A program made the position numbers and the translations under genes. A DNA stretch of 64,000 nucleotides from Candidatus Caenarcanales bacterium (GTDB lineage Bacteria; Cyanobacteriota; Vampirovibrionia; 2-02-FULL-35-15): positions 186,001 to 250,000 of the forward strand of contig JAGVKQ010000007.1 in assembly GCA_020050435.1 (NCBI GenBank). The letters run 5' to 3'. Within the stretch, counting starts at the first letter, position 1. Every line of letters starts with the position of its first letter. Positions 8,825 to 18,915 of this stretch are shown here, piece after piece. The notes below the pieces were generated by a model, which did no database searches, had not been told where the DNA came from, and saw only the letters and a list, made by a program, of their open reading frames with translations.

Positions 8825-9859
8825 ATGAGTAAGCTGTTTGGCCAGGTTAAGGCGGATTATAAGCCAGGTTTATCAGGATATAACTGGTTTGAAAATAAAG
8901 AAGAAAGTATTCAAAGCGTAAATATTATGGAATCAGCTCAAGACTCAAATGTAATATTAGAAGATACTTTAGATGAAAATCCAGACGAAATTCTTTTTTC
9001 CATAAATGTTCCTATTGATGATTCTGTGAAGCTTTACCTTAAAGAAATAGGTAGAATTAGATTATTAAAACCATTAGAAGAGTTAGAAATTGCAAAAACT
9101 ATTACTAAGGGTGGGAAACCTGCTGAGTTTGCAATAAGAAGACTAATTCAAGCTAACTTAAGATTAGTTGTATCAATAGCAAAAAAATATTTAGGTAGAG
9201 GATTAAACTTTCTTGATCTTATTCAAGAGGGAAATATCGGGTTGATGAAAGCTGCAGAAAAGTTTGATGGTGAGCGTGGATTTAAATTTTCTACATATGC
9301 TACATGGTGGATTAAGCAAGCTATTACAAGAGCAATTGCAGATAAATCTCATACGATAAGGGTTCCTGTTCATATGGTTGAGAATCTCTATAAACTTCGT
9401 AGATTGACAAATGAATTAACAACACAATTAAAAAGAAAACCCAGTGAAGATGAACTCGCAGATGCAATGAAGGTTTCAAAGGATAGACTAGATGAAATTA
9501 TCAGAGCAGTAAAAGAACCTGTTTCATTAGAAACTCCAATGGGAAAAGAAGATGATGCAAAGCTATCAGATTTTATTGAAGATGGTTCTATTGCTAGACC
9601 GGATGCATATGTTTCAAATGAATTTTTGAGAAGAGATTTGGGTGAAGCGTTGGAAGATCTGGATGAAAGAGAAAGACATTTAATTAACTTACGTTTTGGT
9701 TTAGAAGATGGCAAACAAAGATCTCTTGATGAAATTAGTGACATGTTTAAACTCCCTCGTGAAAGAGTTAAGCAAATTGAATTTAAAGCATTGAGAAAGC
9801 TTAGACATCCTATTAGAAGTGGTAAGTTGAAGGATTATCTCTTAGAAACTAAAGATTAA
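8825..9859 (+). CDS. rpoD: Primary-type sigma-70 factor (RpoD/SigA)
   Basis: I choose the ATG at 8825 (344 residues) because a strong Shine-Dalgarno run (GGGGG, 8815-8819) precedes it; a frame from 8756 adds 23 residues with no ribosome site. Region 1.2 ([17 protein letters not shown]), region 2 ([43 protein letters not shown]), region 3 ([16 protein letters not shown]) and region 4.2 ([20 protein letters not shown]) are all present. Region 1.1 is essentially absent, so this is a short housekeeping-type factor. A group 2 sigma factor cannot be excluded from one copy. Confidence 0.87.
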   Translation: MSKLFGQVKADYKPGLSGYNWFENKEESIQSVNIMESAQDSNVILEDTLDENPDEILFSINVPIDDSVKLYLKEIGRIRLLKPLEELEIAKTITKGGKPAEFAIRRLIQANLRLVVSIAKKYLGRGLNFLDLIQEGNIGLMKAAEKFDGERGFKFSTYATWWIKQAITRAIADKSHTIRVPVHMVENLYKLRRLTNELTTQLKRKPSEDELADAMKVSKDRLDEIIRAVKEPVSLETPMGKEDDAKLSDFIEDGSIARPDAYVSNEFLRRDLGEALEDLDERERHLINLRFGLEDGKQRSLDEISDMFKLPRERVKQIEFKALRKLRHPIRSGKLKDYLLETKD

Positions 9860-9862
9860 ACT

Positions 9863-9888
9863 GTCATTCCCGCGAAAGCGGGAATCCA
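9863..9888. repeat. Short hairpin repeat (ATTCCCGC-GAAA-GCGGGAAT)
   Basis: A perfect 8-bp stem (9866-9873 with 9878-9885) closed by a GAAA tetraloop, directly after the rpoD stop. It belongs to the common GTCATTCCCGCGAAAGCGGG repeat class. It may help terminate rpoD transcription, but no U-tract follows. Confidence 0.7.
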
Positions 9889-9892
9889 ATTT

Positions 9893-10005
9893 GTCATTGC
9901 GAACCCATGAAATGGGTGAAGCAATCTCATTTTGCAATACCGTTCATGAGGTGACTTTGCAAGCGATATTTTAGTGTGAGATTGCTTCGCTTTGCTCGCA
10001 ATGAC
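9893..10005. repeat. Palindromic repeat with GTCATTGCGA ends
   Basis: The ends GTCATTGCGA (9893) and TCGCAATGAC (ends 10005) are exact reverse complements. Internal GAAGCAATCTCA and TGAGATTGCTTC also pair. A second member lies at 55948-56031. This is a widely distributed bacterial intergenic palindrome family. Confidence 0.8.
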
Positions 10006-10026
10006 AACTTTGGGGATGACATTAGA

Positions 10027-10536
10027 TTAGTGATAGGCGCCTATCATAATCTTGCTGAAAGTCTCATTATCACTGTATTTTATACATCTAACACCAATAA
10101 CTCCAACATGCTTTTTCTTTGATTTTTCTAATAGCATTTCTAAACTAACTACACCGAATTCATAAAAGTGACTTATGAAGTGTGCATTTTTAACTTGTTT
10201 TCTATATGGTCCACGTTCTTCCCTAGGATAAGCAACAGCAGCAATGCTGGCTGCTTCATATTCAGTTATAATTTTTTTCGTTACTTTAGATCCTTTTGGT
10301 CTTACTGTTTCAGAAAAAGACATGCCGTCTTTGTATATGGTTTCTACCTGCCAGCCATATAGAGGAAATTGATGAACTGCTTTTCCTGCATAGTTTTTTT
10401 TATCGTCACAGTAATTCTTAGAAGACATCTCTTTGCCATATTGCTTTTGGTTATCAGCAAGTTTATTGCCAATTTTTGCACTAACTGGAAATTGAAACAA
10501 TAAAATTGTTGTAATTAGTAAAATAAAATAATTCAT
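10027..10536 (-). CDS. Exported protein of unknown function
   Basis: A 169-residue protein with a signal peptide (MNYFILLITTILLFQFPVSA). The mature part is basic and mixed, with two cysteines (YCDDKK and VRCIKY) that could pair. I do not recognise the family. The gene follows the MFS permease on the same strand with only 16 bases between, so it is probably the second gene of that operon and may act with the transporter in the periplasm. Confidence 0.55.
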   Translation of the reverse strand: MNYFILLITTILLFQFPVSAKIGNKLADNQKQYGKEMSSKNYCDDKKNYAGKAVHQFPLYGWQVETIYKDGMSFSETVRPKGSKVTKKIITEYEAASIAAVAYPREERGPYRKQVKNAHFISHFYEFGVVSLEMLLEKSKKKHVGVIGVRCIKYSDNETFSKIMIGAYH

Positions 10537-10552
10537 ATTTCTTTTTTTTCTA

Positions 10553-11782
10553 TTAAGCTGCTAATTCAGGCTTGCTTGGTTTATTCTTTCCCCAAATTCC
10601 TACGCTGAATATATAAGCATAGCAGGCAAAAGCAACAAGCATTCCTGCTTTCCAATTAGGAGATTCGGTAGAACCAGATACCTCAGCAACCTTAGCAATA
10701 AGTGGTGCTATGGCTGCTCCCCCAATTATGGCAGTACAAAGTATCCCTGAGACCATGCTGGCATATTCTTTTTTGTATTTGTCGATAGCCATGCCATAAA
10801 TTGATGGAAACATAATAGAAATAAAGAAACCAATGAAAGGAAATGCCCATAGAGTAACATTTATATCCCCAGAGAAAATTGCTACAGCCAATGCTACCGC
10901 TGCTCCTGAAATATAAATCTGAATGGCTTTTTTAGAATCCAATTTATCTAGGACAAAACTACCTAGCAGTCTTCCCATTAATAGTCCAAACCAATAATTT
11001 CCAATAGCTGCATTCTTTGCTGCTTCAGCACCGTCACCGAGTAAATTTGAAATATGATAAGTATCTTCTAAGAATAATCCAATGCTATTTGCTACACCAA
11101 CTTCTACCCCAACATATAAAAATATAGCAATGGTAAAAAGCACCATTAGTGGATCTTTTAGTAAATCATTAAAGCTGACTGTTGATTTCTTTCCTTCTTT
11201 CTGTGATTTCTTCTCTTCAGGATATTTTGATAAAAATAAAGCCAAAAACATAACTATAGAAATAATTGAAAATAACCAATAAGTATAATTCCAGCTATAG
11301 CCCATATTTTTTATCATAGTGACTACATAAGGTGCGCTGCTAGAGCCGACTCCATTTATAACCATAAACATAGTGAGATTTCTGGAATACTTAGCAGGAT
11401 TGCTAACCTCTTTAACTAATGGATTTGCAGCTACCTGAATGCCAGTAATTCCAATGCCGCATAAAAACATAGCAAACATATTTGAGTAATATCCTGGAAT
11501 CCCTGCAAACATTATCACACCGATAGTAGTAATAACTGCTCCTAAAACAAGAGTAAACTTTGTACCTTTTTTACTTATTAAAACGCCGAATGGTAAGGAG
11601 GTTAAACCATAAGCTATGAAAAACACAGAAGCAAGTAAAGCTGATGCAGAAGCACTTACACTATAAGTTTCTTTAATTTTAGGTACGATAGCACCAGCTA
11701 CATTTGTAATAGCTCCAAATGCAAAATATGAAAATGCAAGTGAGATTAAAAGTGCTAAATAGTTTTTCTTTGTTTCTGTCAT
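10553..11782 (-). CDS. Major facilitator superfamily permease, sugar (FucP-like) type
   Basis: The 409-residue protein has twelve hydrophobic segments and the MFS loop motif FGVLISKKGTKFTL between helices 2 and 3. The N-terminal TNVAGAIVPKIKETYSVS and the central break before KDPLMVLFTIAIFLYVGVEVGVANSIGLFLEDTY resemble the fucose/glucose-galactose permease family. Substrate assignment is an inference from overall likeness. It is the promoter-proximal gene of a two-gene unit with the exported protein at 10027. Confidence 0.75.
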   Translation of the reverse strand: MTETKKNYLALLISLAFSYFAFGAITNVAGAIVPKIKETYSVSASASALLASVFFIAYGLTSLPFGVLISKKGTKFTLVLGAVITTIGVIMFAGIPGYYSNMFAMFLCGIGITGIQVAANPLVKEVSNPAKYSRNLTMFMVINGVGSSSAPYVVTMIKNMGYSWNYTYWLFSIISIVMFLALFLSKYPEEKKSQKEGKKSTVSFNDLLKDPLMVLFTIAIFLYVGVEVGVANSIGLFLEDTYHISNLLGDGAEAAKNAAIGNYWFGLLMGRLLGSFVLDKLDSKKAIQIYISGAAVALAVAIFSGDINVTLWAFPFIGFFISIMFPSIYGMAIDKYKKEYASMVSGILCTAIIGGAAIAPLIAKVAEVSGSTESPNWKAGMLVAFACYAYIFSVGIWGKNKPSKPELAA

Positions 11783-11860
11783 AGCTAAATACCTCTTTTT
11801 TATGGTTTAAACTAATATATCAGAAAAATTTAGCTATAAATTATTTATCTGAATTGCTTG

Positions 11861-14800
11861 TTATGTCCGACTCTTATCTTTCCTTAAAAGCCCCAGTGAT
11901 TCTAGTGTTTTTGCATCTGTTACATTAGAAAATAAACCCCCTGGTCTTACATGTGTGTCTGGAGGTTCGATTATAGGAGTAGTTGTTCTAGTGACACTTT
12001 TAATTATTGGCTCCAAATTTTTTCTTCTAATTTCAGCTACATTAGGACCCCCGTTATAAAGTGTTCTTTTTTCTTTTCTATGTTTACCCTCGGAAATTTC
12101 CATTCCTACTAGATGAGCAGTTCTAGTATAAATTTCATCTAAAGTTGAAGTGGATAAACGGTATTCATGTTCACGGGCTGAACTCCAGATAGCTAATGCT
12201 AATTCAGCATTCTTTTGTAAGTCACCATTAGTTTTTTCTAATAGCTCTTTTGTCATTCTTTCTACTTCACTAGGATGTAATCTTGCATTATCTATTCTGC
12301 TGGCTAATATTCTTCTCATAAATAAATAATAATCTTTAGGATCTATTCCTTCAGGCTTTAAGTTGTCTAATAATAAAAATACTTTTTTTAATGTCATCCC
12401 ATGAATAGGATTTTGTTTATCATCAGGTCTTTCCTCATCTAAAGCAATCATTTTAATTCCTCTAGCTGCAAGCTGTGAAGCTTTGTATGATGGATTTATT
12501 GATCCTAACTCTAAATTTTTTATCCTGTCAACTTCTTCTACAGTTAATGTTCTATTAATTTCATGTGTAAGTTGGAATGCAGCCCACTCTGGTAAGTCAT
12601 CTTTATGTTCCCATAAACACAACCTAGCACTGGTAGAGCATAATGCAAGAAGAGTGTAGTTTAGTCTTTCATCGTTCGGGTGAGAAAGTTTAGAAAAATC
12701 ATATCCTTTAGCTAATGCTCTTTCACAAACATCAGAAGCAAGATCTAATCTCTCATAGATGGCTAAAGGATTTCTATCTGTTGGTTTTAGAGAAGGCTGA
12801 GCAAGCTTATCAATTACAATTCCAACATCCTCAGGTGTTTGATCAAGATTTTTATCTAAAGCAGCTACTAATATATTTCCATATGCTAAATAATGTCTAT
12901 GTTCTGTACCGCTACGAATAAGTAATCTTGCGGTTTGCATAATAGTTTGATTGTTTAATAAATAGCCTTTTTTTGTAGCTTCACGAACAGCAAGGGCTGC
13001 TCTATATTTATCTTCTGCATTTTCTGATCTATGAGCAGCACAAACAGTAACCTCAACTGTTTCTTTTCTTATTTTTGACCATTCGGGGAATTCAGCATCA
13101 GACAATTTTAATGATCTCGTTAAAAGTTCTGTTGCTCCTTCTAAATCACCTTTTTCTCTAAGCCTTTGAATTGCAGAATTAATTTCACTTCCTTTTCTTC
13201 CATATGTTTTAGGTTCAAATCTATCGGGGCTTGGTTTTTTTACTTCTCTAACTGTTGAAGTCTCGCTTGCTAATTTTGGTGCAGAAATCCTTACTACTCG
13301 TTCTGGTAATGGTTCTTCAGGTTTAATAATTCTATCTAACTCAGTATGTATAGCCTTGCCAAGCTCAGTAAATGCGTCATCTTTTTTTCCAGCGCTATCA
13401 ATATTTCTTAAAAAGATTTTTAAAGTAGCATCAGTTACTCCGCGTGGTAATCCACCCGATGGAGCCATTATGGGAATGGCTTCTGCGAGTGTATCAGCAA
13501 AAACTAAAATTAGAGAATAACGGTCCTCATCATTTTTACTACGAGGTTGTGGACTAAAAGCTATATGTGCTATATCAGCAGTTCCTTGTCCATTTGTGTC
13601 AGCGTGACAATCCACAAAGGTATTTGTAGTAGCAATAGCAGCATTTAAACTTCTAGGATCAATAGGAATACCAAATGACACCGCTTTGTGAATTAATTCT
13701 ACAGAAGTTAAAAGAGATTGATAGGCTTCATTCCTTAATATCTCTAAGTCTGCATTTGGTATACGAGTTTTACTAACAACTTCCGGTTCTGTAAGCTCAA
13801 CCCCAGTTTTGATTATAATTCTTCTTTTACTGGCATGTAAAAAATAATTTCTAAGTAGCTTTTCAGCATTTTCAATTTGGTTTGAAATTAAGTGATTAAC
13901 ACAAAATTGTAGATTTCTTTCCCCACCAACATTTAAATTTTCTACTTTGAAAGTATAATCTGATGGTTTTACATCCAGAAGTGCGAAGGCTATATCTCTT
14001 GCATGTCTGTATCTTTCAGCTCTTTCTAATACATTTTCATCAATTCTTCTTTGTTCTGAATCAATAAATATACTTCTGCCTAAAGTCGCAATCCCATTAA
14101 AAATAAACCTTGTAGAGTCTTCACTGTTTGGTAAGCAAGAACCAGTTTTAATTGCAGTTGTAGTAAGACTTGAAAATGCTTCTAAATCTGCTGATGAAAC
14201 TAAATCAATACTTCTTCCAATTTCTATCAATTGCTTTGAATCATAGTTGAGCCCTTTATTCATACCATCTTTTAAAAGTTGAGCTGATTCTTTAATATCA
14301 ATTTTTCCTACTCTTGCGGCAACAGCTTGAGTTTGCTCCATAGTATTATGGTCAATTCTTAAAAGATTATGCGCTAAACAAGATCTTGCAAATTTACAAG
14401 CTATAACTTCTCTTCCAGATCTAGAGAGTTCTCTCATTAGTGCTGGTATTTGTGCTCTAGCTCTTTCATCATTTATAAAAGTTCTTGCTGTAAGATCGGA
14501 ACTAAACATATGTGCAGCTTCTAAAAATCTTTTTTCTTGTATATGTTCAAGAAATACTTCTGTTTGAGTTTTTACTTTTGGAGGAGTAATTACTGGTGGA
14601 ACTATGGTTTCAGTAATAGAACTTGGAAATGTGATTTCCCCAGAGCCTATAATAAAATTTCTTCCACTAGCTGTAAGAGTAGAGCTTTGACTTTCTATTT
14701 CACTAGCGTAATCAGCATAACCAGTGCTCTTCAATTCCCTACAGATCATTCTAATAGTTTCGCCTGGAGCTCTAAATCTATTCTTTCCTTTTGGCTCTTG

Positions 14801-15832
14801 AACAACCGTTATAGCTAATTTTTTTAGCTCTTCTGCAATTAAAGGCTTTTCACTAAGATCAAAATTAGGGAAATCAGTTAATGTAATTATGCTTGATAAA
14901 TAGGTAGTAGGTGTTCTTGGATCAAAACACTCATTTGTTTCAATGGCTCTGTTTAATAAGGATAATGCACGGAGAAGTAATTCATCACTATCCATTATTA
15001 GAGTATGGTAATCTCTAAGATCTGCTTCGGGATCTATAGAAAGTGGTATTACCCTAACTTCACTATCAACAATGGTATAAGGATAGCTACTTCTATACCT
15101 CCAATCATAAGCATAATTACTAACAGCTGTTTGCATTTGATTTACAAATAAAGTTGGAAATGCTCCTCTTAGCCAAGGGATACCAGCATTTGGTCTATCA
15201 ACCTTATAAGGATTGTTTTTTTCTAAATCTATGTATTTGCTAGCCACTTTATTTGCTACTAATTGTCTAGAAGTTCTTTCTTTTGGTGTTTCATATCGTT
15301 CATCTCTTCTAGTAGTTTTAACACTGTCTTTTGATAAAAAAGCTATCATCACTGCCACTGAATCAGATGTAGTTTCACTTAATGGAACTGTTTCCATTAA
15401 AGCCATTGCTATATCACCATATAATTCCATACCTCTTGTGTAGTCGCTATCAATACTGGAAGGAGGAGAACTAAGTGTTTCATCCCATAATGACCTTGGA
15501 ATAGTTATAAGATCTCTAGGCAGTATGGTTTTTTTAGCTTTTAAGTCGCTAATTAATGATTGAACTGGATTTACGTTACTATGAGTGACTAATGTTTGAG
15601 ATGAAGGTAATCCTGGAGTTAGTTCTTCTGTTTGCAGAGAGATAGTTGCTATTTGGGACTGTCTATTTTCATTGTGTCTTGGCTGAGAAGCAGTAACTCT
15701 ATCTCTTGTTCTTGTATCCCCAACAGGCTTTCTTTTAGAACCTTTTTTTTCATCAGCTACTTTTTGTAATAAAGATAAAATATTTTGTATTGCAGTAGGG
15801 TCTACTTTATTAGGATTAATTTTTCTAGTCAT
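11861..15832 (-). CDS. Very large helical-repeat protein of unknown function
   Basis: This is a 1323-residue soluble protein with no signal peptide or membrane span. The first 110 residues are polar and Gln/Ser/Thr-rich; the rest is a long series of amphipathic helices that resembles degenerate TPR-type solenoids, for example SAIQRLREKGDLEGATELLTRSL and ISNQIENAEKLLRNYFLHAS. I find no catalytic motif. It is divergent from the 416-residue protein at 16012, which has the same character, so the two may cooperate. A TATAGA box lies 8 bases before the ATG on the minus strand with no Shine-Dalgarno, which suggests a leaderless message. Confidence 0.6.
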   Translation of the reverse strand: MTRKINPNKVDPTAIQNILSLLQKVADEKKGSKRKPVGDTRTRDRVTASQPRHNENRQSQIATISLQTEELTPGLPSSQTLVTHSNVNPVQSLISDLKAKKTILPRDLITIPRSLWDETLSSPPSSIDSDYTRGMELYGDIAMALMETVPLSETTSDSVAVMIAFLSKDSVKTTRRDERYETPKERTSRQLVANKVASKYIDLEKNNPYKVDRPNAGIPWLRGAFPTLFVNQMQTAVSNYAYDWRYRSSYPYTIVDSEVRVIPLSIDPEADLRDYHTLIMDSDELLLRALSLLNRAIETNECFDPRTPTTYLSSIITLTDFPNFDLSEKPLIAEELKKLAITVVQEPKGKNRFRAPGETIRMICRELKSTGYADYASEIESQSSTLTASGRNFIIGSGEITFPSSITETIVPPVITPPKVKTQTEVFLEHIQEKRFLEAAHMFSSDLTARTFINDERARAQIPALMRELSRSGREVIACKFARSCLAHNLLRIDHNTMEQTQAVAARVGKIDIKESAQLLKDGMNKGLNYDSKQLIEIGRSIDLVSSADLEAFSSLTTTAIKTGSCLPNSEDSTRFIFNGIATLGRSIFIDSEQRRIDENVLERAERYRHARDIAFALLDVKPSDYTFKVENLNVGGERNLQFCVNHLISNQIENAEKLLRNYFLHASKRRIIIKTGVELTEPEVVSKTRIPNADLEILRNEAYQSLLTSVELIHKAVSFGIPIDPRSLNAAIATTNTFVDCHADTNGQGTADIAHIAFSPQPRSKNDEDRYSLILVFADTLAEAIPIMAPSGGLPRGVTDATLKIFLRNIDSAGKKDDAFTELGKAIHTELDRIIKPEEPLPERVVRISAPKLASETSTVREVKKPSPDRFEPKTYGRKGSEINSAIQRLREKGDLEGATELLTRSLKLSDAEFPEWSKIRKETVEVTVCAAHRSENAEDKYRAALAVREATKKGYLLNNQTIMQTARLLIRSGTEHRHYLAYGNILVAALDKNLDQTPEDVGIVIDKLAQPSLKPTDRNPLAIYERLDLASDVCERALAKGYDFSKLSHPNDERLNYTLLALCSTSARLCLWEHKDDLPEWAAFQLTHEINRTLTVEEVDRIKNLELGSINPSYKASQLAARGIKMIALDEERPDDKQNPIHGMTLKKVFLLLDNLKPEGIDPKDYYLFMRRILASRIDNARLHPSEVERMTKELLEKTNGDLQKNAELALAIWSSAREHEYRLSTSTLDEIYTRTAHLVGMEISEGKHRKEKRTLYNGGPNVAEIRRKNLEPIIKSVTRTTTPIIEPPDTHVRPGGLFSNVTDAKTLESLGLLRKDKSRT

Positions 15833-16011
15833 AAGTTCTCTCTATAGCCTGAAAGATTTTAGCTTATCCATATTGAATATTTAACTGTAATTACCTACTT
15901 GATTAGGTAAAATCTTTGAAAGATAAAATAGAATTAATCTAATAAGAACAATTGCTTAATCTAGATTAAGATTTGTCTTTCTTTTCAAACAGTTTAGAAT
16001 GTATATAATTT

Positions 16012-17262
16012 ATGGTTGCCTTAGTAAGAAATCATTTAGCTATAAGAAATTTGTTAACTCAAGAAAGAAGAGTCGCTGGTGGAATTTCAGCTGCATCTCA
16101 TCCTAGAAATACTGATGCTGTAGCCACTGCAATTAGAAATGTAGATTGTCAACCAAATTATTTTAGAATTTTAAGAAGGGAAGAACTAGAAAGTAAAGAG
16201 TTTAGATTAAAAGTTAGAGAAGCTTTAGATTATTTGGTGGAACTCAATCCACGTAATCCATATGCAGCATTTGTAATGGCTACTTTATGTTTAGAAAATG
16301 GAGTAAATTATGAAATTGAAGGGAGAAGGTCTTTTACCGGATTTATTTTAAATTCTTTACTTGAAGCCAGTGAAGATGATTGTTCTTATTTGTTGGCAAA
16401 AGCAGTAGAGAGTGGTTTAGATGTGCCAAATGATAATAACAACCATAGAAATTTGGTTTTAGTTGCCCTCAGGAGTGGGCATTTTGATACTAAGAATACT
16501 CGTGTTCAGGGATTTCTTAGCAAGCAGATAGAAGTTTACTCTAATCCACGTTTTTTAAATGGAGAAATTAAAGAGGATTTTCAGAAAAGAATGATGCTTG
16601 CATTTGAAATTGCTAGAGAAATCTTAAAACAAAAAGTACCCATATCAAATAATAGGTCCATAGAAGATGTTTTAAGTGGTTTAAGAAAAACTGGCAATCC
16701 TACTTTTGTAAAACTTGCTTTTGTTCTTTTAGATGATATGTGGACTTATGTAGATGTATATAAAATGGCTACTCCAGACGCTCGCAGTATTCATAAAATG
16801 TTTGTTGATGCTACAAAAGCAGAGCTTGTAGATCTTAGTGATGATGAAATGGGGAAAAGAGTGGCAGTGAATGCTTCAAAAAGCCTTGATAAATATTCTC
16901 AGAGTAAATTCGATGATGGGCAAAGAATGTTTAATACTGAAACGTTTGATATTTTATCTTTAAAACTAAAAAATGAAGGGGCTATAGAGGAAGCATTATT
17001 GACAACTCTTGCCTGTGAAAGAAATGGATTCTATTTACCAGATCTAGCTATAAGAAATACAATTGTATTAGCTGAATTGCTAGATGGAGATCATGTTCAA
17101 GCTGGTATAAAAGCTCTTAAAAGAGCACTTGAAGTAAGAGACATAACTAATACACATTTTGAAAGGGCTACTCAGTCTAAGCCAAAACCAGAAAGAAAAC
17201 TAGTAGATGTTTTGAGAGATCAGATTCCACTTAAATTAACTTCAGATCCACTTCAGGAATAA
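16012..17262 (+). CDS. Helical-repeat (TPR-like) protein of unknown function
   Basis: The protein has 416 residues, soluble and largely helical. Residues 70-95 (EALDYLVELNPRNPYAAFVMATLCLENG) look like a TPR unit. The remainder resembles the large divergent protein at 11861 in tone; compare ACERNGFYLPDLAIRNTIVLAELL here with EATKKGYLLNNQTIMQTARLL there. A TATAAT box at 16004 ends two bases before the ATG, so either the message starts further upstream or the true start is internal. The end overlaps the convergent malic enzyme gene by 32 bases. Confidence 0.55.
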   Translation: MVALVRNHLAIRNLLTQERRVAGGISAASHPRNTDAVATAIRNVDCQPNYFRILRREELESKEFRLKVREALDYLVELNPRNPYAAFVMATLCLENGVNYEIEGRRSFTGFILNSLLEASEDDCSYLLAKAVESGLDVPNDNNNHRNLVLVALRSGHFDTKNTRVQGFLSKQIEVYSNPRFLNGEIKEDFQKRMMLAFEIAREILKQKVPISNNRSIEDVLSGLRKTGNPTFVKLAFVLLDDMWTYVDVYKMATPDARSIHKMFVDATKAELVDLSDDEMGKRVAVNASKSLDKYSQSKFDDGQRMFNTETFDILSLKLKNEGAIEEALLTTLACERNGFYLPDLAIRNTIVLAELLDGDHVQAGIKALKRALEVRDITNTHFERATQSKPKPERKLVDVLRDQIPLKLTSDPLQE

Positions 17263-18694
17263 CCTTCGTAACTCTATCTTCACATGCTGCATCTGCCACT
17301 GCACTAGCTACTGCTGAAGCTACTTGTTTATTGAATATGTTTGGAATAATGAAGTTTTCATTTAATTCATAGTCTTCTACTCTAGAAGCTATAGCCTTTG
17401 CTGCTGCATATTTCATTTTTTCAGTAACCGTTGTAGCGTGACTATCTAGAAGACCTCTAAATAATCCAGGGAAACATAGAACATTGTTTATTTGATTTGG
17501 ATAGTCTGAACGTCCTGTAGCCATGATTCTTACATATGGCTTAGCAATTTCAGGTTTGATTTCTGGATCTGGATTTGAAAGTGCAAAAACAATGTTATCT
17601 TTTGCCATTAATTTTACATTTTCTACAGATAAAAGATTAGGTCCTGAAACTCCTATAAATACATCTGCACCTTTAATAGCATCTGAAATAGTACCTTTAA
17701 TCATTTCTGGATTTGTAAGTTTAGCTAATTCTTCTTTAGCTGAATTCATATCAGCTCTACCTGTGTAAACGATACCTTTTGTGTCGGTTACTATGATATT
17801 TCTGATTCCTGCAAAAAGTAAAATCTTAGCGCATGCTACACCAGCAGCTCCTGCACCCATAATTACGACTTTTAAGTTTTCGAATTTTTTATTTACTACT
17901 TTAATTGCATTTATAAGCGCTGCAAGTACTACTACTGCAGTTCCATGCTGATCATCGTGGAATATAGGAATATCAAGCTCATTTTGAAGTCTTTGTTCGA
18001 TTTCAAAACATTTTGGAGCTGCAATATCTTCTAAATTTATTCCACCAAAACCAGGAGCAATTGCTTTAACTGCTGCAACGATTTCATCTGGATCCTGAGT
18101 ACTTAAACAAATAGGATAAGCATCTACATCAGCAAGCATTTTAAATAACATTGCTTTACCTTCCATAACTGGAAGTCCTGCTGCTGCACCGATATTTCCA
18201 AGTCCTAAAACTGCTGAACCATCTGTTACTACTGCTACTGAGTTCTTTTTAATAGTGAGATTGTAAACAAGTTCAGGTTGTTTTTGAATTGTTCTACAAA
18301 CTTCAGCAACACCTGGAGTGTAGACTATTGAAAGATCTTTTTGATTATTTACTTCTGTTTTTAGCTGAATGCCGATTTTCCCACCAATGTGAGTGGTATA
18401 AACTTCATTGATTACATCATTAATGTGGACACCTGGTAAATCATGTAACTTTGAAATTATTTCTCTTGCATGAATAGTAGTGCTGGAAAAATGAATCTCT
18501 CTTTGTACAGTTTCTTGATTACTTTCAAGTACTTTTGTATCTCCTAATTCTGCACCACTTTTACTTATGATGTCAGCAATCATTGCAAAAGAACCACTGG
18601 GAGCTGTTAATTTTATACAAAATGCTAATGGATTAAATTTATTACTTATTATATCTGCATCTAATTCAAGCTGATTAAGATCTTTAGTCACCAT
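17231..18694 (-). CDS. NAD-dependent malic enzyme with N-terminal ACT domain
   Basis: The 487-residue protein begins with an ACT regulatory domain ([26 protein letters not shown]). The malic enzyme core follows: [66 protein letters not shown] and the nucleotide site [17 protein letters not shown]. Malic enzyme converts malate to pyruvate and CO2. The ACT domain suggests control by a small molecule, probably an amino acid. The start ATG at 18694 is preceded by a GAGGAGAA ribosome site. Cofactor preference (NAD or NADP) is not certain. Confidence 0.88.
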   Translation of the reverse strand: MVTKDLNQLELDADIISNKFNPLAFCIKLTAPSGSFAMIADIISKSGAELGDTKVLESNQETVQREIHFSSTTIHAREIISKLHDLPGVHINDVINEVYTTHIGGKIGIQLKTEVNNQKDLSIVYTPGVAEVCRTIQKQPELVYNLTIKKNSVAVVTDGSAVLGLGNIGAAAGLPVMEGKAMLFKMLADVDAYPICLSTQDPDEIVAAVKAIAPGFGGINLEDIAAPKCFEIEQRLQNELDIPIFHDDQHGTAVVVLAALINAIKVVNKKFENLKVVIMGAGAAGVACAKILLFAGIRNIIVTDTKGIVYTGRADMNSAKEELAKLTNPEMIKGTISDAIKGADVFIGVSGPNLLSVENVKLMAKDNIVFALSNPDPEIKPEIAKPYVRIMATGRSDYPNQINNVLCFPGLFRGLLDSHATTVTEKMKYAAAKAIASRVEDYELNENFIIPNIFNKQVASAVASAVADAACEDRVTKVIPEVDLKLI

Positions 18695-18915
18695 ATTCTC
18701 CTCACTTTTCTATTTGAAATCAATAAAACTTTTAAAACACAATTGTAATTCAAATATAGATAAAATCCTAAAACATTACTTATTTTTAATGTTTAATTAA
18801 TACTTGTGAGCTGTGTCCTGCAAGCTAGAAGCTCATCGCTGAATATTGATAGCTAATTTTGTTATGATAATACAAAGAAAAATTTAATTGATAATGTTAA
18901 AATATACGTATAATT

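Noticed and set aside
14537..14818. Plus-strand frame inside the 1323-residue gene
   Set aside because: It is a shadow of the long minus-strand frame, with odd composition and no start signals.
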